Shown piece after piece: positions 1-10,047 of a DNA stretch of 64,000 nt. The notes beneath the pieces were generated by a model. That model did no database searches. It was not told the DNA's origin and saw nothing but the letters and a program-made list of their open reading frames with translations. The stretch is taken from the NCBI GenBank assembly GCA_037349105.1, contig JAYJMM010000094.1, positions 1,054,001 to 1,118,000 on the forward strand. Reading direction: 5' to 3'. Origin of the DNA: Limnomonas spitsbergensis. Lineage: Eukaryota > Chlorophyta > Chlorophyceae > Chlamydomonadales. Each line of letters starts with the position of its first letter. Position 1 is the first letter of the stretch. The position numbers and the translations under genes were made by a program.

Positions 1-156
1 CATAACATTATAGGTTACAGCCAGCTACATCTACCATATCAACGAAGCTCATCACGCATCTCAGAATCAAAATAAATCTCAGCCCATAAGGTCAGAAGCA
101 GTCAGATTGCAGCAGCCCAAACACAGCCCACCATACGTCCATACCTGATCCCACCA

Positions 157-262
157 GATTTCAGCGAACCAGATCTTGCCCAGCCAGATTTCAGCCCACC
201 AGATCTCGTCCAAGCAGATCTCAGCCAAGCAGATTTCAGCCAAGCAGATCTCAGCCCACCGG
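157..262. repeat. Short tandem repeat, about 15-18 bp unit
   Basis: Seven or so imperfect copies of a unit containing CAGATCTCAGCCAAG. It lies downstream of the last recognised exon of the minus-strand peptidase gene and probably sits in its next intron. It stays open on the minus strand, but nothing suggests that it is coding. Confidence 0.6.
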
Positions 263-304
263 ATTTCAGTCATATGAATCGAACATCTCACACTAATTAC
301 ATAC

Positions 305-1859
305 CTTAGCTTCCGCCAACCAGATGTACAGCTTGGCCTTAGCCGTGACGACCTCGGGGTTATTGTTGCTGCCTGTTGCAGCCTTTGGGTTGTTGCTGCT
401 GCTGCCTGTTGTAGCCTTTGGGTTGTTGCTGCTGCTGCCTGTTGCAGCCATTCGGTTGTTTCTGCTGCTGCCTGTTGTAGCCTTTGGTTTGTTGCTGCCT
501 GTTGCGGTCGCCTCGGGACTCTTGTCCACACCGGGGACGCTGACCAGTCTACTGGTAAAGGCCAGGATGGCCTCCTGCTCAGAGAGTACAGGCGTCACAT
601 CAGGGACAGCCGTGTCCAGGCCTGTGAATGTCAGTTGGGTGGTCAAATGTCAGTTGGGTGGTCAAATGTCAGTCAGACAGCAGAATGTCAGTTAGGCAGT
701 CATCTAGGCAGCCAAATAGGTCGGCCTTGTCCACATTAGGCACATGCGTCACATCAGGAATAGACGAGTCCAGGCCTGTGAATGTCAGTTGGGTGGTCAA
801 ATGTCAATTAGGTTGTCAAATGTCGGTCAGACAGCCGAATATCAGATAGGCAGTCATCTAGGCAGCCAAATAGGTCGGCCTTGTCCTCATTAGGCACATG
901 CGTCACATCAGGAATAGCCGAGTCCAGGCCTGTGAATGTCAGTTGGGTGGTCAAATGTCAATCAGGCAGTCAAATGTCAGTTCAGCAGTCAGTTAGACAT
1001 GCAGGCAGCCAAATAGTTCAGCCTTGGCCTCGGTCAAAACCCCGTAACTCTCAACCCTTTACCCTAAACAAAATTTGCATGCACTGACCTGTGACTACTG
1101 CGTCGTATGTGCCCTCTGCCTGCTCCGCGCCGCCCGCACTTGGTGAAGAGCGTAACCCTGAACCCCTATCCATACTTAAATAATTATTTAACCAACCCGT
1201 GGCAGCTTTATCGTACGTGCCTGCTTCTTGCCGCCCACCGCTCGTCCTCGTTGAAAAATGTAACCCTCAACCCTTAACCCTCAACATTTTTTCATACACT
1301 GACCTGTGACTGCTGTGCCGTATGTGCCCTCTGCCTGCTCCTCGCCGCTCGCGCTGACTCCCACAACGAAGGTGTGACCGAACACGGGGATGCCTTGGTG
1401 CGTCTGCTGCACCTTTTTGAGCGACAGTTGGGCCCGGCTTGGATGAGGCACCAGGCGGAGGGTTTCGTACGTCAGCTGAGGCTGATCTGGCAAGGCAGAT
1501 CCGGTGGATCCAGTAGATCTGGTATATCCGGAGGAGGCTGCTGGTAAGGAGGACGGGGAGGAGGAGGCACCGAATAGGGTAGACGCAGCATCGCCGCGCG
1601 TGACGGTCTGTTGAGGAGCAGCGCCGGCGGTGGTTGGCTGTTGCTGCTTGTTGACCTGGAGGAGATCAGGGCCGCCATTTGTACCGCTTGTACTGCGTGT
1701 TCGGTTTGTACTGCTGTGGGGAGAGATGTTTAAATTGCTGGCGGAGGCCTGCTGGCCTGCAGTCCACATTGGCAGTGCGGCTGATAGCAGCAGCAGCAGC
1801 AGCAGCAACAGAGTCGTGGTAGGCGCACCGGCGCGGGGACGCATCGACGGTGACGACAT
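305..1859 (-). CDS. Secreted thermolysin-like metallopeptidase, N-terminal propeptide part (partial)
   Basis: Two exons are supported: 1304-1859 (ATG at 1857-1859) and 305-621, which join in phase 1 and leave 291 codons before the next donor (AAG|GTATGT at 301-305). Residues about 14-36 form a leucine-rich signal peptide. A Ser/Thr/Gln-rich linker follows, then about residues 128-186 match the FTP propeptide motif of M4/M36 peptidases (QQTHQGIPVFGHTFVVGV). Exon 2 (GLDTAVPDVTPVLSEQEAIL, later KAKLYIWLAEAK) looks like the PepSY part of such propeptides, interrupted by about four 12-residue repeats rich in Thr, Gly, Ser and Asn. The propeptide keeps the secreted zinc protease inactive while it folds. 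The catalytic HExxH domain would lie beyond position 1 and is not seen, so the family is inferred from the propeptide only. Confidence 0.62.
622..1000 (-). repeat. Upstream copies of the 5' edge of peptidase exon 2
   Basis: The acceptor and first codons of exon 2 (CACAG|GCCTGGAC at 621) recur at 775 and 929, an exact 154-bp spacing. The copies would read GLDSSIPDVTHVPN and GLDSAIPDVTHVPN against GLDTAVPDVTPVLS in the exon. Both keep an AG acceptor but lose the exon body. Confidence 0.75.
1087..1303 (-). repeat. Downstream copies of the 3' edge of peptidase exon 1
   Basis: The last roughly 50 bases of exon 1 (coding EEQAEGTYGTAVTG) recur ending near 1196 and 1087, about 108 bp apart. The copies would read RQEAGTYDKAATG and AEQAEGTYDAVVTG. 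The 1087 copy keeps the same donor, CACAG|GTCAGTG; the middle copy has GGTTGG. CCCTAA-like runs separate the copies. Confidence 0.75.
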
Positions 1860-2493
1860 GATCGCGAGTGATGACGGAAAACCTGAGCATCATCGTATTT
1901 GAACCTTAGTACCGCATAGAGTTTGGGGATTTATGATCAAAGGTTTAGGCTAGGAAAAGTTAGTCCTGCTGATAATAAGTGCTTGAGATCAACCGGTACT
2001 GAAACCAAAACTATCAGATGAACGAGTCATAAAGTGTACGCCACTTTCTTACGGGCAGGCAGGCAGACAGACAGTCGGGCGTTTAGGCGGGCGGGCGGGC
2101 GGGCTGGGCGGCGGGTAAGATGGCAGGTGGGAGTGCGGAAGAAGAAGAGGCATCCAGGTGTGCTGGCTTGAGGGTGCCCAGGCGTACGGCTGGACGGGCG
2201 CTATGTTGGTGACAACAAAACATTTGAGAATCGCCCCATTGTACTAACAAGCATTTAAGCGGGGAAAAGGGAGGCACCTAGGACTGTTTGCTGGCATTTA
2301 AACTTAAATGTGTTCAGCAGACAAGGCAGGCCAATTGTAGCTGAAATGTAGCCGATATAAAAGGATAAGGCAGTGCCTCCGGTTGGCTCTGTCTGGCCCT
2401 TCCGAAAAAGGGCTCTTGGGTGGTTTATGCCTTTATGGCCAGGTTGGGATGGTGATGCCAGCCCTCCTGCCTGAGCGGGAGGCCAGTCAAGAG

Positions 2494-2660
2494 TTAGCCC
2501 CCGTCAATCTTTTGCTTGGACTTAACAAAGTATGAGGCTAGCCGCCCAACCCTAAAAAACCTGAGACGCAAACACAGAAAACAGCCCGGGTGCCCTTGTG
2601 GCCCTGGTCGGCAGCTGAGAAAAGGCAAGCAGGAGCAGGCAAGGCACCAACAAGCACTCA
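2494..2660 (-). repeat. Dispersed repeat family A (copy 1)
   Basis: This segment, with GGCCGCCCAACCCT followed by CAGCCCGGGTGC and an AG-rich stretch, recurs in the same orientation at about 18.27-18.47 kb and in the opposite orientation at about 7.13-7.26 kb. Three copies within 16 kb indicate an interspersed element. No terminal repeats or coding capacity are visible. Confidence 0.6.
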
Positions 2661-5600
2661 CATAGTCACACCATGTCAATAGTAGAACCCCACGGTAGCT
2701 GCCTAGTGGCCCGCCAAGTGCCACGAAAATACAAACTTGATGCTGTACGTGTGCTTGTGAGCTGTATCATCGACTATTCGCTGTTTTTACGGCGTTTACC
2801 CTCAGCCTTTTTCGAAGGGGCCAGGCAGAGCGACTTGGAGGAAACCCTTCGTCTTGCGCCTGCGATTCCAAACCCACGCACCTTAGCTGTGATGCAGCAA
2901 CAGCCCGTCGATGCTCAAACTTAAAACGTGCGACTGCCACCAGTGAAATCTTCGGGTCCCGCGATTAAAGAGCAAACGTCCTGACGCATTTTTATGGGTT
3001 TCACCTTTCGTTGGTTGTCAGTCTGCCCGCTAAACTACCGAACAGTAGTTAGCCCGCCGGCAGTACTTCTGTCGACTGTCGTCCGACTTCTGGTCGACTA
3101 CCTTTTTCGGCAGACGTCTGACGATTAATATTGATTTAGAAGGTGAAAGCTTGGTACTTATGAACATTGTCTTACTCTCCTGCAGAAAGAAATGAAGATA
3201 ACGCCTGGTCGGCATGGCCTTGGACTCTTGGGGGACGGAGGCACGCCCTGAGCCAAACACTAAAAGCACATCCAGGTTGAACGAACGGGACTGTAGCAAA
3301 CTGTAGCACCGTAAACAGGCTCTGACAACCCTTGAGTCCGAATGCGCTGTGTCTCCGAATGCTGTCCACCGGCAGAAGTCGCCTTTTTAATCCGGGCACT
3401 AGGCAAATTGTTTTTCATCCCCACCCTCATCACCGGAATTCGTTAAAATTTAGGAAGTCATTTCTCAATCCAGCCAGGAGAATTCAAGTTATTCAAGTTC
3501 AGTCCAGCAGAGCAGCAAACGTGATACATAAGACAGGAAACGGCTGACCGGTTTGAGCGCTATATAAACTAGGACAGCGAACAAAAAAGGAATTGATCCC
3601 TTGGTGCAAAAGACAAGCTCCAAAAAGAAAACATGACGCGGGTGCAAATGAGTTGATCAGCGCCCACAAAATCAGGAAAGAGACGGCCGAACGTGCTACG
3701 ACAAGTTAAAAATCCATAGAGAGACAGACCTTACAAAAATGAAGGGCAGCAGGGCACCTCTCTTCCATGACCGGACGAGCACCGACATCATGACAACACC
3801 TCGCTGCAGCGCTGAAGCTGCTATTTTTTGCAATTCACGAGTACCCAAAGATAAATGCCGCACATTTTACAGTTTGTCCACGAAAATGCCATGCAGATCC
3901 AAACCCGAAGATCGAATGCAGGGGGGGCAGTGCATGGTGGGGCATGGAAAAGCAGCACATGGAGCAGTGCATGGCATGTACGTGCCATGCAGTTTTGCCA
4001 AAACTGACCTGCACCTCCGCTCTTGTCATTTCCTGTGCACAAATTGTAGTCCACTTCTCTCCAAATCCAGTGGGCGGTCGTCTGCTGACGGCATGGCGCA
4101 TGAAACTGATGCTGCAGCGGCTACCAGCAGCCATTTGTCGGCATTCTGCCCTACATGGCTCCCTGAATGGGCGCATGGCTTCTCCAATTTAAAAGCTTAT
4201 GCAGCTGAGCCTCGGCAGTGGTGCGCACTACGCAGCAGTCCGGTAGGTGCTGGCGTTTTTTCTCGTCATCGAGCGCAGCATGTTTTTCTCCCCAGCTGCA
4301 CTTGCATTGATTCGTATCAAGCTCTGATATTCTGCACAGGTCCCTGGTCTGATCGCGGCCTAATGGTGGAACAGGGTATAACGATCTGCGATTTGATGGG
4401 CCGCATCTCTCAGTTGGATTTTCCGCCTCGTAGACCGACCGTAGAGCCTCGGCCACCATCCAGGCATCCGCAACCACCCGGAGGCAACGACAAAACTTAA
4501 CGGAAATGCCCGAGCCCAAATTTAAATACCGGTCTTACACAGCCAGGGGGGTCGTACGCAGGCAGGGTCTCACAATGGCAGGTTCAATATTCGAGATAGT
4601 AGATGAGTCAGTAGATGATTAATTAGGGCTCTGGTAACAAAACAAACCAGCAACGGTGTGATGTTTGTGATGTAAGACCGTTTTCAAATTTCGAAGCAGT
4701 GTTTCCTTTGGCTCAGCTACGGTTCATCTACACTCCAGGTGCCTTGAACGGCCAGAGAGGCCCATGCGCGGCCAACGTAAAGAGATGCCCATCAGCGATT
4801 TCTCCGGATAGCCATGCTGCCTGCGCCTGTACCTGTATGGCTGTCAAAGTTCCGGCATCAGAGAGCCGCTCAAGGAGAATTCTTAGAGAAATAAACATAA
4901 TTTTAAATTTTAGGACCCACGCAGCGTAACTTGTTCCTGCAAGATCAGTACGGGTCACTGCCGAAACTCCGGCACCTCATCCAGACATGTCTATCCCCAG
5001 CAGCGTATCTCCAACTGAATCATCACTATACAGATGGGCCACTACCAAGAACCGGATGCCTCACTGCGCTGTTTAATTTGCAATGCCCATGCAGTGATGA
5101 CTTCAATCTGAAAAAGGGTGGAGCAGACTAATCTGGTGTCCACCTAGTGTGGCTTTGGGCCTGGAATTAGGCTGCTTATGGAGCCTTGCAACTGACAACA
5201 TTAATATGATTGAGTGTACGGAAAGTACCCTCTCCATGCCAACAGGCCAATTTTCATGTTTGAAAAAAGTCAGCATTACAGAAACATAAAGAACTTACAT
5301 TCAAGAGGGTCGCACACTGATCTGCCAGCTCTACGCAGGATGCCTAGGTACCAAGCAGTGTCCTGTAAAACGGGATAGGGTCCGCGCAACCCTGATGAGA
5401 ACTAATACCGTACATAAATTTCGTTGCGCAGGCAAAAAGTACCCTACTCCGCAAACGTGCAGCTGATTATTTATTTTTATTTTGTGTGCTGGAAACACTA
5501 CTCCGTGCACCCCCTACAAATAGTTGTTGATTATTATTCTGTCGCGCACCAATCCGCGCACCTCCAAAAACGGAAAAAATATGCATGGTCCTCGTACGCC

Positions 5601-5959
5601 GAGTCAAACCAGTTTGAAGGTGTGCTAAATACCGGTACAAGAATACAAACAAGGGGAAAACATCGAAACCATAAGGGAGAACATCGGGAAAACAAGCCTG
5701 ATCATGCCCTCATGGGGAAGTCTCCCAAAAGCGTGGACGGGACTCATTCCGGATGCTCCTTCTTTGAGCTCCGCCTAGCCCCCTACTGACAGTGCGTACG
5801 AGGTGCACAGGCCAGCAGGGCGTTTTTAACCCCAAGCACACAATTTGGGTCTCAGACAGTAAGGGCGCTTTGCCCCTGTCATATATATCCATCACCAGGC
5901 AGGGGGCACTTGAACCTGGTCTACATAAGATGCCTGCTGGTTTTTATGTCCATGCGGAT

Positions 5960-6290
5960 CAGGTGCTCGGCTACGAAGTTGACCAAGTGCAGGTCGGTGG
6001 AGTCTCCCAAGAATAGTTAGCGGACCTGGGAAGATGAAGGAGGCCCTGTGGCAAGGAATGCAATCTCATTTAAGAACGGGGCATACCCCTGGGCCCTGCT
6101 GAAGTTTGGCCATGTGGGGATGGTAGGGGATGAGCGAGCTCGATTCCATGTACAAAGTTGACCAGGTGCAGGTCGATGGAGACCAAGCCCAAGAACAGTA
6201 AGTGGACCGGGGATGATGAAGGAAGCCCGGCTTTGAGGAATGTGATCTCAGTTTATAACAGGGCAAAGAACGGAAGAAAATAAGCTACGC
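5960..6290. repeat. Imperfect direct duplication, period about 177 bp
   Basis: GTTGACCA(A/G)GTGCAGGTCG occurs near 5978 and again near 6155 with similar flanks (GGGATGATGAAGGA-like and GGGGATGAGC(G/A)AGCTC). A weaker third copy begins about 6300. No gene is recognised. Confidence 0.6.
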
Positions 6291-6649
6291 CCAATCAGGG
6301 CAAAACCGCTGGGCCCCTCGTCTGTGTGGGGCTGGTAGGGGATGAGCAAGCTCAATTCCAATTACCGTACACAGATAGCAGGACCATGGTGCAGCCATGC
6401 CCCTCTGCTATGTGAGAGGGGCAGGAACATTGAGCCCGGTGATCTAGACAGGGGGAGAGAGAGGATCGTTTGGTCGGTAGGCTCGATCCCTCAACAGAAG
6501 ATTTTCAAATGCAGAAATCAGATTTTGCTGCCTCAATGGGTTTTTTTATTAGCTGCGGTTATGCCATTGGAAATCTGACTTAGATTATGCGATCTCAGTG
6601 GGCTGAACTGTTCACCCGGTGCAGGTCTGCCGAGTCACCCGGAATAAAC

Positions 6650-6800
6650 AAGCGAGCTCAAGCTCGTTCCTGTTTTCCTGCAGCTGTCTGCCGCCGCCGG
6701 TCATACAGCAGTGTTCACCTTTCTGCCATTGTACCTCGCGCTTTCTCACACGTGCTCAAGCTCTTTCCTGCTTTCCTACAGGGACTGGTGCTGAAAGGAG
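6650..6800 (+). repeat. Stray copy of the 5'-edge unit of formiminotransferase exon 3
   Basis: CTGTTTTCCTGCAG followed by CTGTCTGCCGCCGCC and later TTTCTCACACGTGCTCAAGC matches the intron-exon unit that is tandemly repeated at 15.7-16.1 kb. The copy lies about 9 kb away, upstream of the gene itself, and has decayed inside the exon part. Confidence 0.65.
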
Positions 6801-7129
6801 GCCTATTACAAGGATTTAAATTTCAATGGGCTGTTGACTGCCTCGATGTGACTGGGCAGCCTCCATTGTGTGAATAGGTGAGTGCGTACATGTGTGCATA
6901 CAGGTGTGAAAGCAAGGCTCCAAGTTCCTAGTGCTCGTGAACTGATCCTTTCCGGGTAAAATAATCCTGTTGTGTGACACGGTTTAGTGAACAACGCCCG
7001 TTTTGCGTCTGGCCCCCCAGCTCCCCATCTCCACCGGTCGCAGGGCTTCAGCTGCTGCCACTGCCGCCTCTGCCTCCCATCACGCAGCTTGCTCCTAGTG
7101 GTATGGACCCTTCCTGGTACACCCAATTC

Positions 7130-7260
7130 CTTCGCTCAGCTGCCGACAAGGGCCCCAAGCGCACCCGCCACCTGGGCTGTTTTTCTGTGTCCGCATCTCA
7201 CTTTTCCTAGGGTTGGGCGGCCAGCCACACACTGTGTGGAGTCCAAGCAAAGAAAATCCC
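7130..7260 (+). repeat. Dispersed repeat family A (copy 2, inverted)
   Basis: Reverse-complement relative of the segments at 2494-2660 and 18270-18470, recognisable by CACCTGGGCTGTTTTTCTGTG followed by AGGGTTGGGCGGCCAG. Confidence 0.55.
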
Positions 7261-7319
7261 TGTCTTAAAACTGGGAGCGAATGCAGTTAAAGCCTCCTTC
7301 ACCAATTTTCTGCCGCTCA

Positions 7320-7535
7320 CCCGCTCCTCCTGCGGCAGCGCTAAACCCCTTAGCCCTAAACGCCGCCCACCTGCTCCTCCTGCTGCAGCCCCAAACCCTT
7401 TACCCTAAACCCTTAGCCCTAAACGCCGCCCACCTGCTCCTCCTGCTGCAGCCCTAAACCCTTAACCCTAAACGCCGCCCACCTGCTCCTCCTGCTGCAG
7501 CCCTGAACCCTAAACCCTCAACACCGCCCACCTGA
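7320..7535. repeat. Tandem repeat with telomere-like runs
   Basis: Four copies of a unit of about 55-60 bp made of GCCGCCCACCTGCTCCTCCT, GCTGCAGCCC and a CCCTAAACCC run. No gene is seen. Confidence 0.7.
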
Positions 7536-7609
7536 TTGTCCTGCTGCAGCGCTGCTGCCGCCCTACCTCCTGTCAAGTAGCTGGCCACCAAGCTCTGACA
7601 CCGCGGTTC

Positions 7610-8215
7610 CAAGGGCAGCATTCTGCCCGGAAGTCGTCCACCTTTCGGGTTTGGGTAGCAGAGGCAGAAACGTTGGCAGCAGCAGCAGCAGCAGCAACAA
7701 GAACAGCAGCAACAGCAACTGTATCAGCAGCAGCAACAACAGCTATGGCAGCTGTAGCGGCATTAGCAGCAGTAATAGGAGCGACAGCATTAGGCTAATA
7801 GGGGTATATTCTGCCCGGGAGTCGTCCACCTTGGGGGCAGGGGAAGCAGGGGCAGGTATGTTTGAGGCAGCAGCGGCAGCAACAGCAGCAACAACATTAG
7901 TAGGTTTGACAGCATCTGGCTGGTAGGAGAGCATCATTCCCGGGAGGTGGTCACCTTGGGGGCAGGGGAAGCAGGGGCAGAAATGTTTGCAACAGCAGCA
8001 CCACCAACAGCAATTATAGGTATGACCGTATGACAGCATCTGGCTGGTAGGGGAGCATTCTGCCTGGAAGTCGACCACCTTGGGGGCAGGGGAAGCAGGG
8101 GCAGAAATGTTCGCAACAGCAGTAGCAGCTTCAGCAGCAGCAGCAGCAGCGCTAGCAGCAACAGCATATGCAAGAATGGGAGCGACAGCATCAGGCTGGT
8201 CAACGTTTTGTGCCC
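7610..8215. repeat. About 130-bp tandem repeat with CAG microsatellite
   Basis: Four to five copies of a unit containing CACCTTGGGGGCAGGGGAAG and GCATCTGGCTGGTAG, each carrying an AGCAGCAGCAACA stretch of different length. On the minus strand each unit contains CCCAAG|GTGGTC, a donor-like site, so this may be another array of exon 3' edges, but the parent exon is not identified. Confidence 0.65.
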
Positions 8216-8301
8216 ATCGTCCCACTTTCGGTTGATCGGCAGCCTGTCAAAGATGGTCTGACAAGCATTACAAAAACTCCTGTCATGCCCTTTGTAGGTG
8301 A
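8204..8301 (-). other. Possible exon of unknown gene
   Basis: On the minus strand a pyrimidine tract and TTTTTTCAG precede an open stretch reading VTYKGHDRSFCNACQTIF, then DRLPINRKWDDGHKT. It contains a Cys-x2-Cys pair. There is no clear donor, no flanking exon and no recognised family. It could be a relic of a transposon or chance. Confidence 0.2.
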
Positions 8302-10047
8302 CTGAAAAAAAACGAAAAACAGAGCTCAAGAGGTCAGTGTTTGTTTTGGGGCTCGCCAAACCACGTGTAGGGTGCCGCCAGGCGGCCACCACTGGGCCAT
8401 GGGGCACTTCACCATGCGCACGGCAGTGTCCGTATCAGTGTACGCTTGACAACCTGAGGTGGCCGTCACGCGGCCAACACAAGGCTATGTAGGACAAAAA
8501 TCTTGCTCTACCTACAGCTGGCGGCCTAAGCAGCAGGGCATGCTAAAGTGGGTCCTGCGGGCCGTAGATGTAGCTGAAGCACCTTGAAACAAACACAAGA
8601 CGACAACGTCATGGCGTAATGCCATGTGCCTCATGGCATCACAGCCACAGGCTACACGATAACAGATGGGAAAAAATATACGGCAACGCAACATATTTTG
8701 GTCCTTGCTCTGTGACCCTGCATATCCCTGCGTAGCTGTATGGCTCGTAGCTGCATGGCTGCATGGCTGTGCCCCTGCATGGCTTGTGGCTGCATGGCAT
8801 GCATGATTGCTGAGCAGAGGCTGCATGCTGGTTCTGTGTGATGCAGCGCCGCATCAGCTACCCTCATGCGAAGCTAATCCAGCTGTTGCAGCCACCAGGA
8901 GGCAAATAACCATGCTAACATTCACTGACCTGTATTTCCGTTGTGGAGGGCGATAGCTCCCCAAATTACATAGACGTCCGGTCTAGCGGTCTGGTCGGGC
9001 GGAGGCGTGGCTTACATGCCGGGAAGCGAGCCGTGCTGGCAGAGGGCCTCGTCTGTATTTTCATCGAACTAAGTCAGCCAGGTCTCGTTCACGGCAGGTA
9101 CGAGATCAATAGCATTTGAATTTCTTGAGATCAGATCATTGCCAAGGAGCAGCAGCAGCAGCAGCGGCAGCGTCGGGACGATTGCAACGCATCAGAGACG
9201 CAGGCATGCGACAGCTAGGTTTCGCAGGGAGCGGACAGATTTGAAATGAAATATATTCAACGAGAGATATACTATGTGAGTTATTTTCTTAATAATTCGT
9301 TACCCAGCAAGTCCATAGCAGGGGGTCCATAGTTTCATAGATCTCTGCACCGCATGTGGCCACAGCGGGGCCACTGATGCTGATTGCCCCAACGGCCCAA
9401 CCCCAACCAACCAACCCGTCACATGTCTGCACTAGCGCGACTCGGTAGTAGGTCCGGTAGTAGAGTGCGTGATACTTCTTCGCCGCACGGCACCCACCGC
9501 GACCAGCTCGCCCAGATGTACCTTCCGATTGATATCAGACAGCATTCTTAAGCGCAACTCGCTTCACGCCTTGCGAAACGTTCAGACGCCGTTCGGACTA
9601 CATAGCACGACCGTGAGGTAAATGCTGGCCTCCCGACCCCGCACCCCGTACCCCTTCCTCCCGACCATCCTATTTTCTACTCCATCGCGAATGCATTTTC
9701 CAAATTAAAGACTTGATCTCCTCCAGCTCGTAGATGCTGCATGTTGGATGTAATGAAGTGTTTCCCATGCGCTGCATGGCTCAGCGATCATGTCCCACCA
9801 CAGATAACTGCATGCAGGGATAGAGGCCCGTCTAGGAGGTGCGCAACAAAGGCTGTCTGACGCCTGACGCCTGAGTGGTTCATATATTGCTAAGGTCCCA
9901 AAGCATGATGAGACATCGTCTTATGGTCAGCAATGTGGTGGAATCGTTCCTCCGATTGTCCTTTCCTCACTGCTCGATCCCCACTGACCGCTCCCCGCTG
10001 CCGGCCTCCCACTGCCCTCTTCCCACAGTCTCTCTCCCCACCCCCAG

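Larger units (their letters stand above)
1860..10047. other. Gene-poor interval
   Basis: I find no coding gene that I can support between the peptidase start and the formiminotransferase-like gene. The open frames here (for example 3739-4500) lack recognisable domains and splice context. The interval holds dispersed repeats, CAG/CTG microsatellites, a stray copy of an exon edge at about 6.65-6.80 kb, and one possible exon at 8204-8301. The promoter of the peptidase gene should lie just right of 1860, but no clear core element stands out. Confidence 0.5.

Noticed and set aside
3739..4500. Plus-strand 253-codon open frame
   Set aside because: It has no recognisable domain, mixed low-complexity composition and overlapping open frames on the other strand. 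No splice sites or repeats of edges support an exon.
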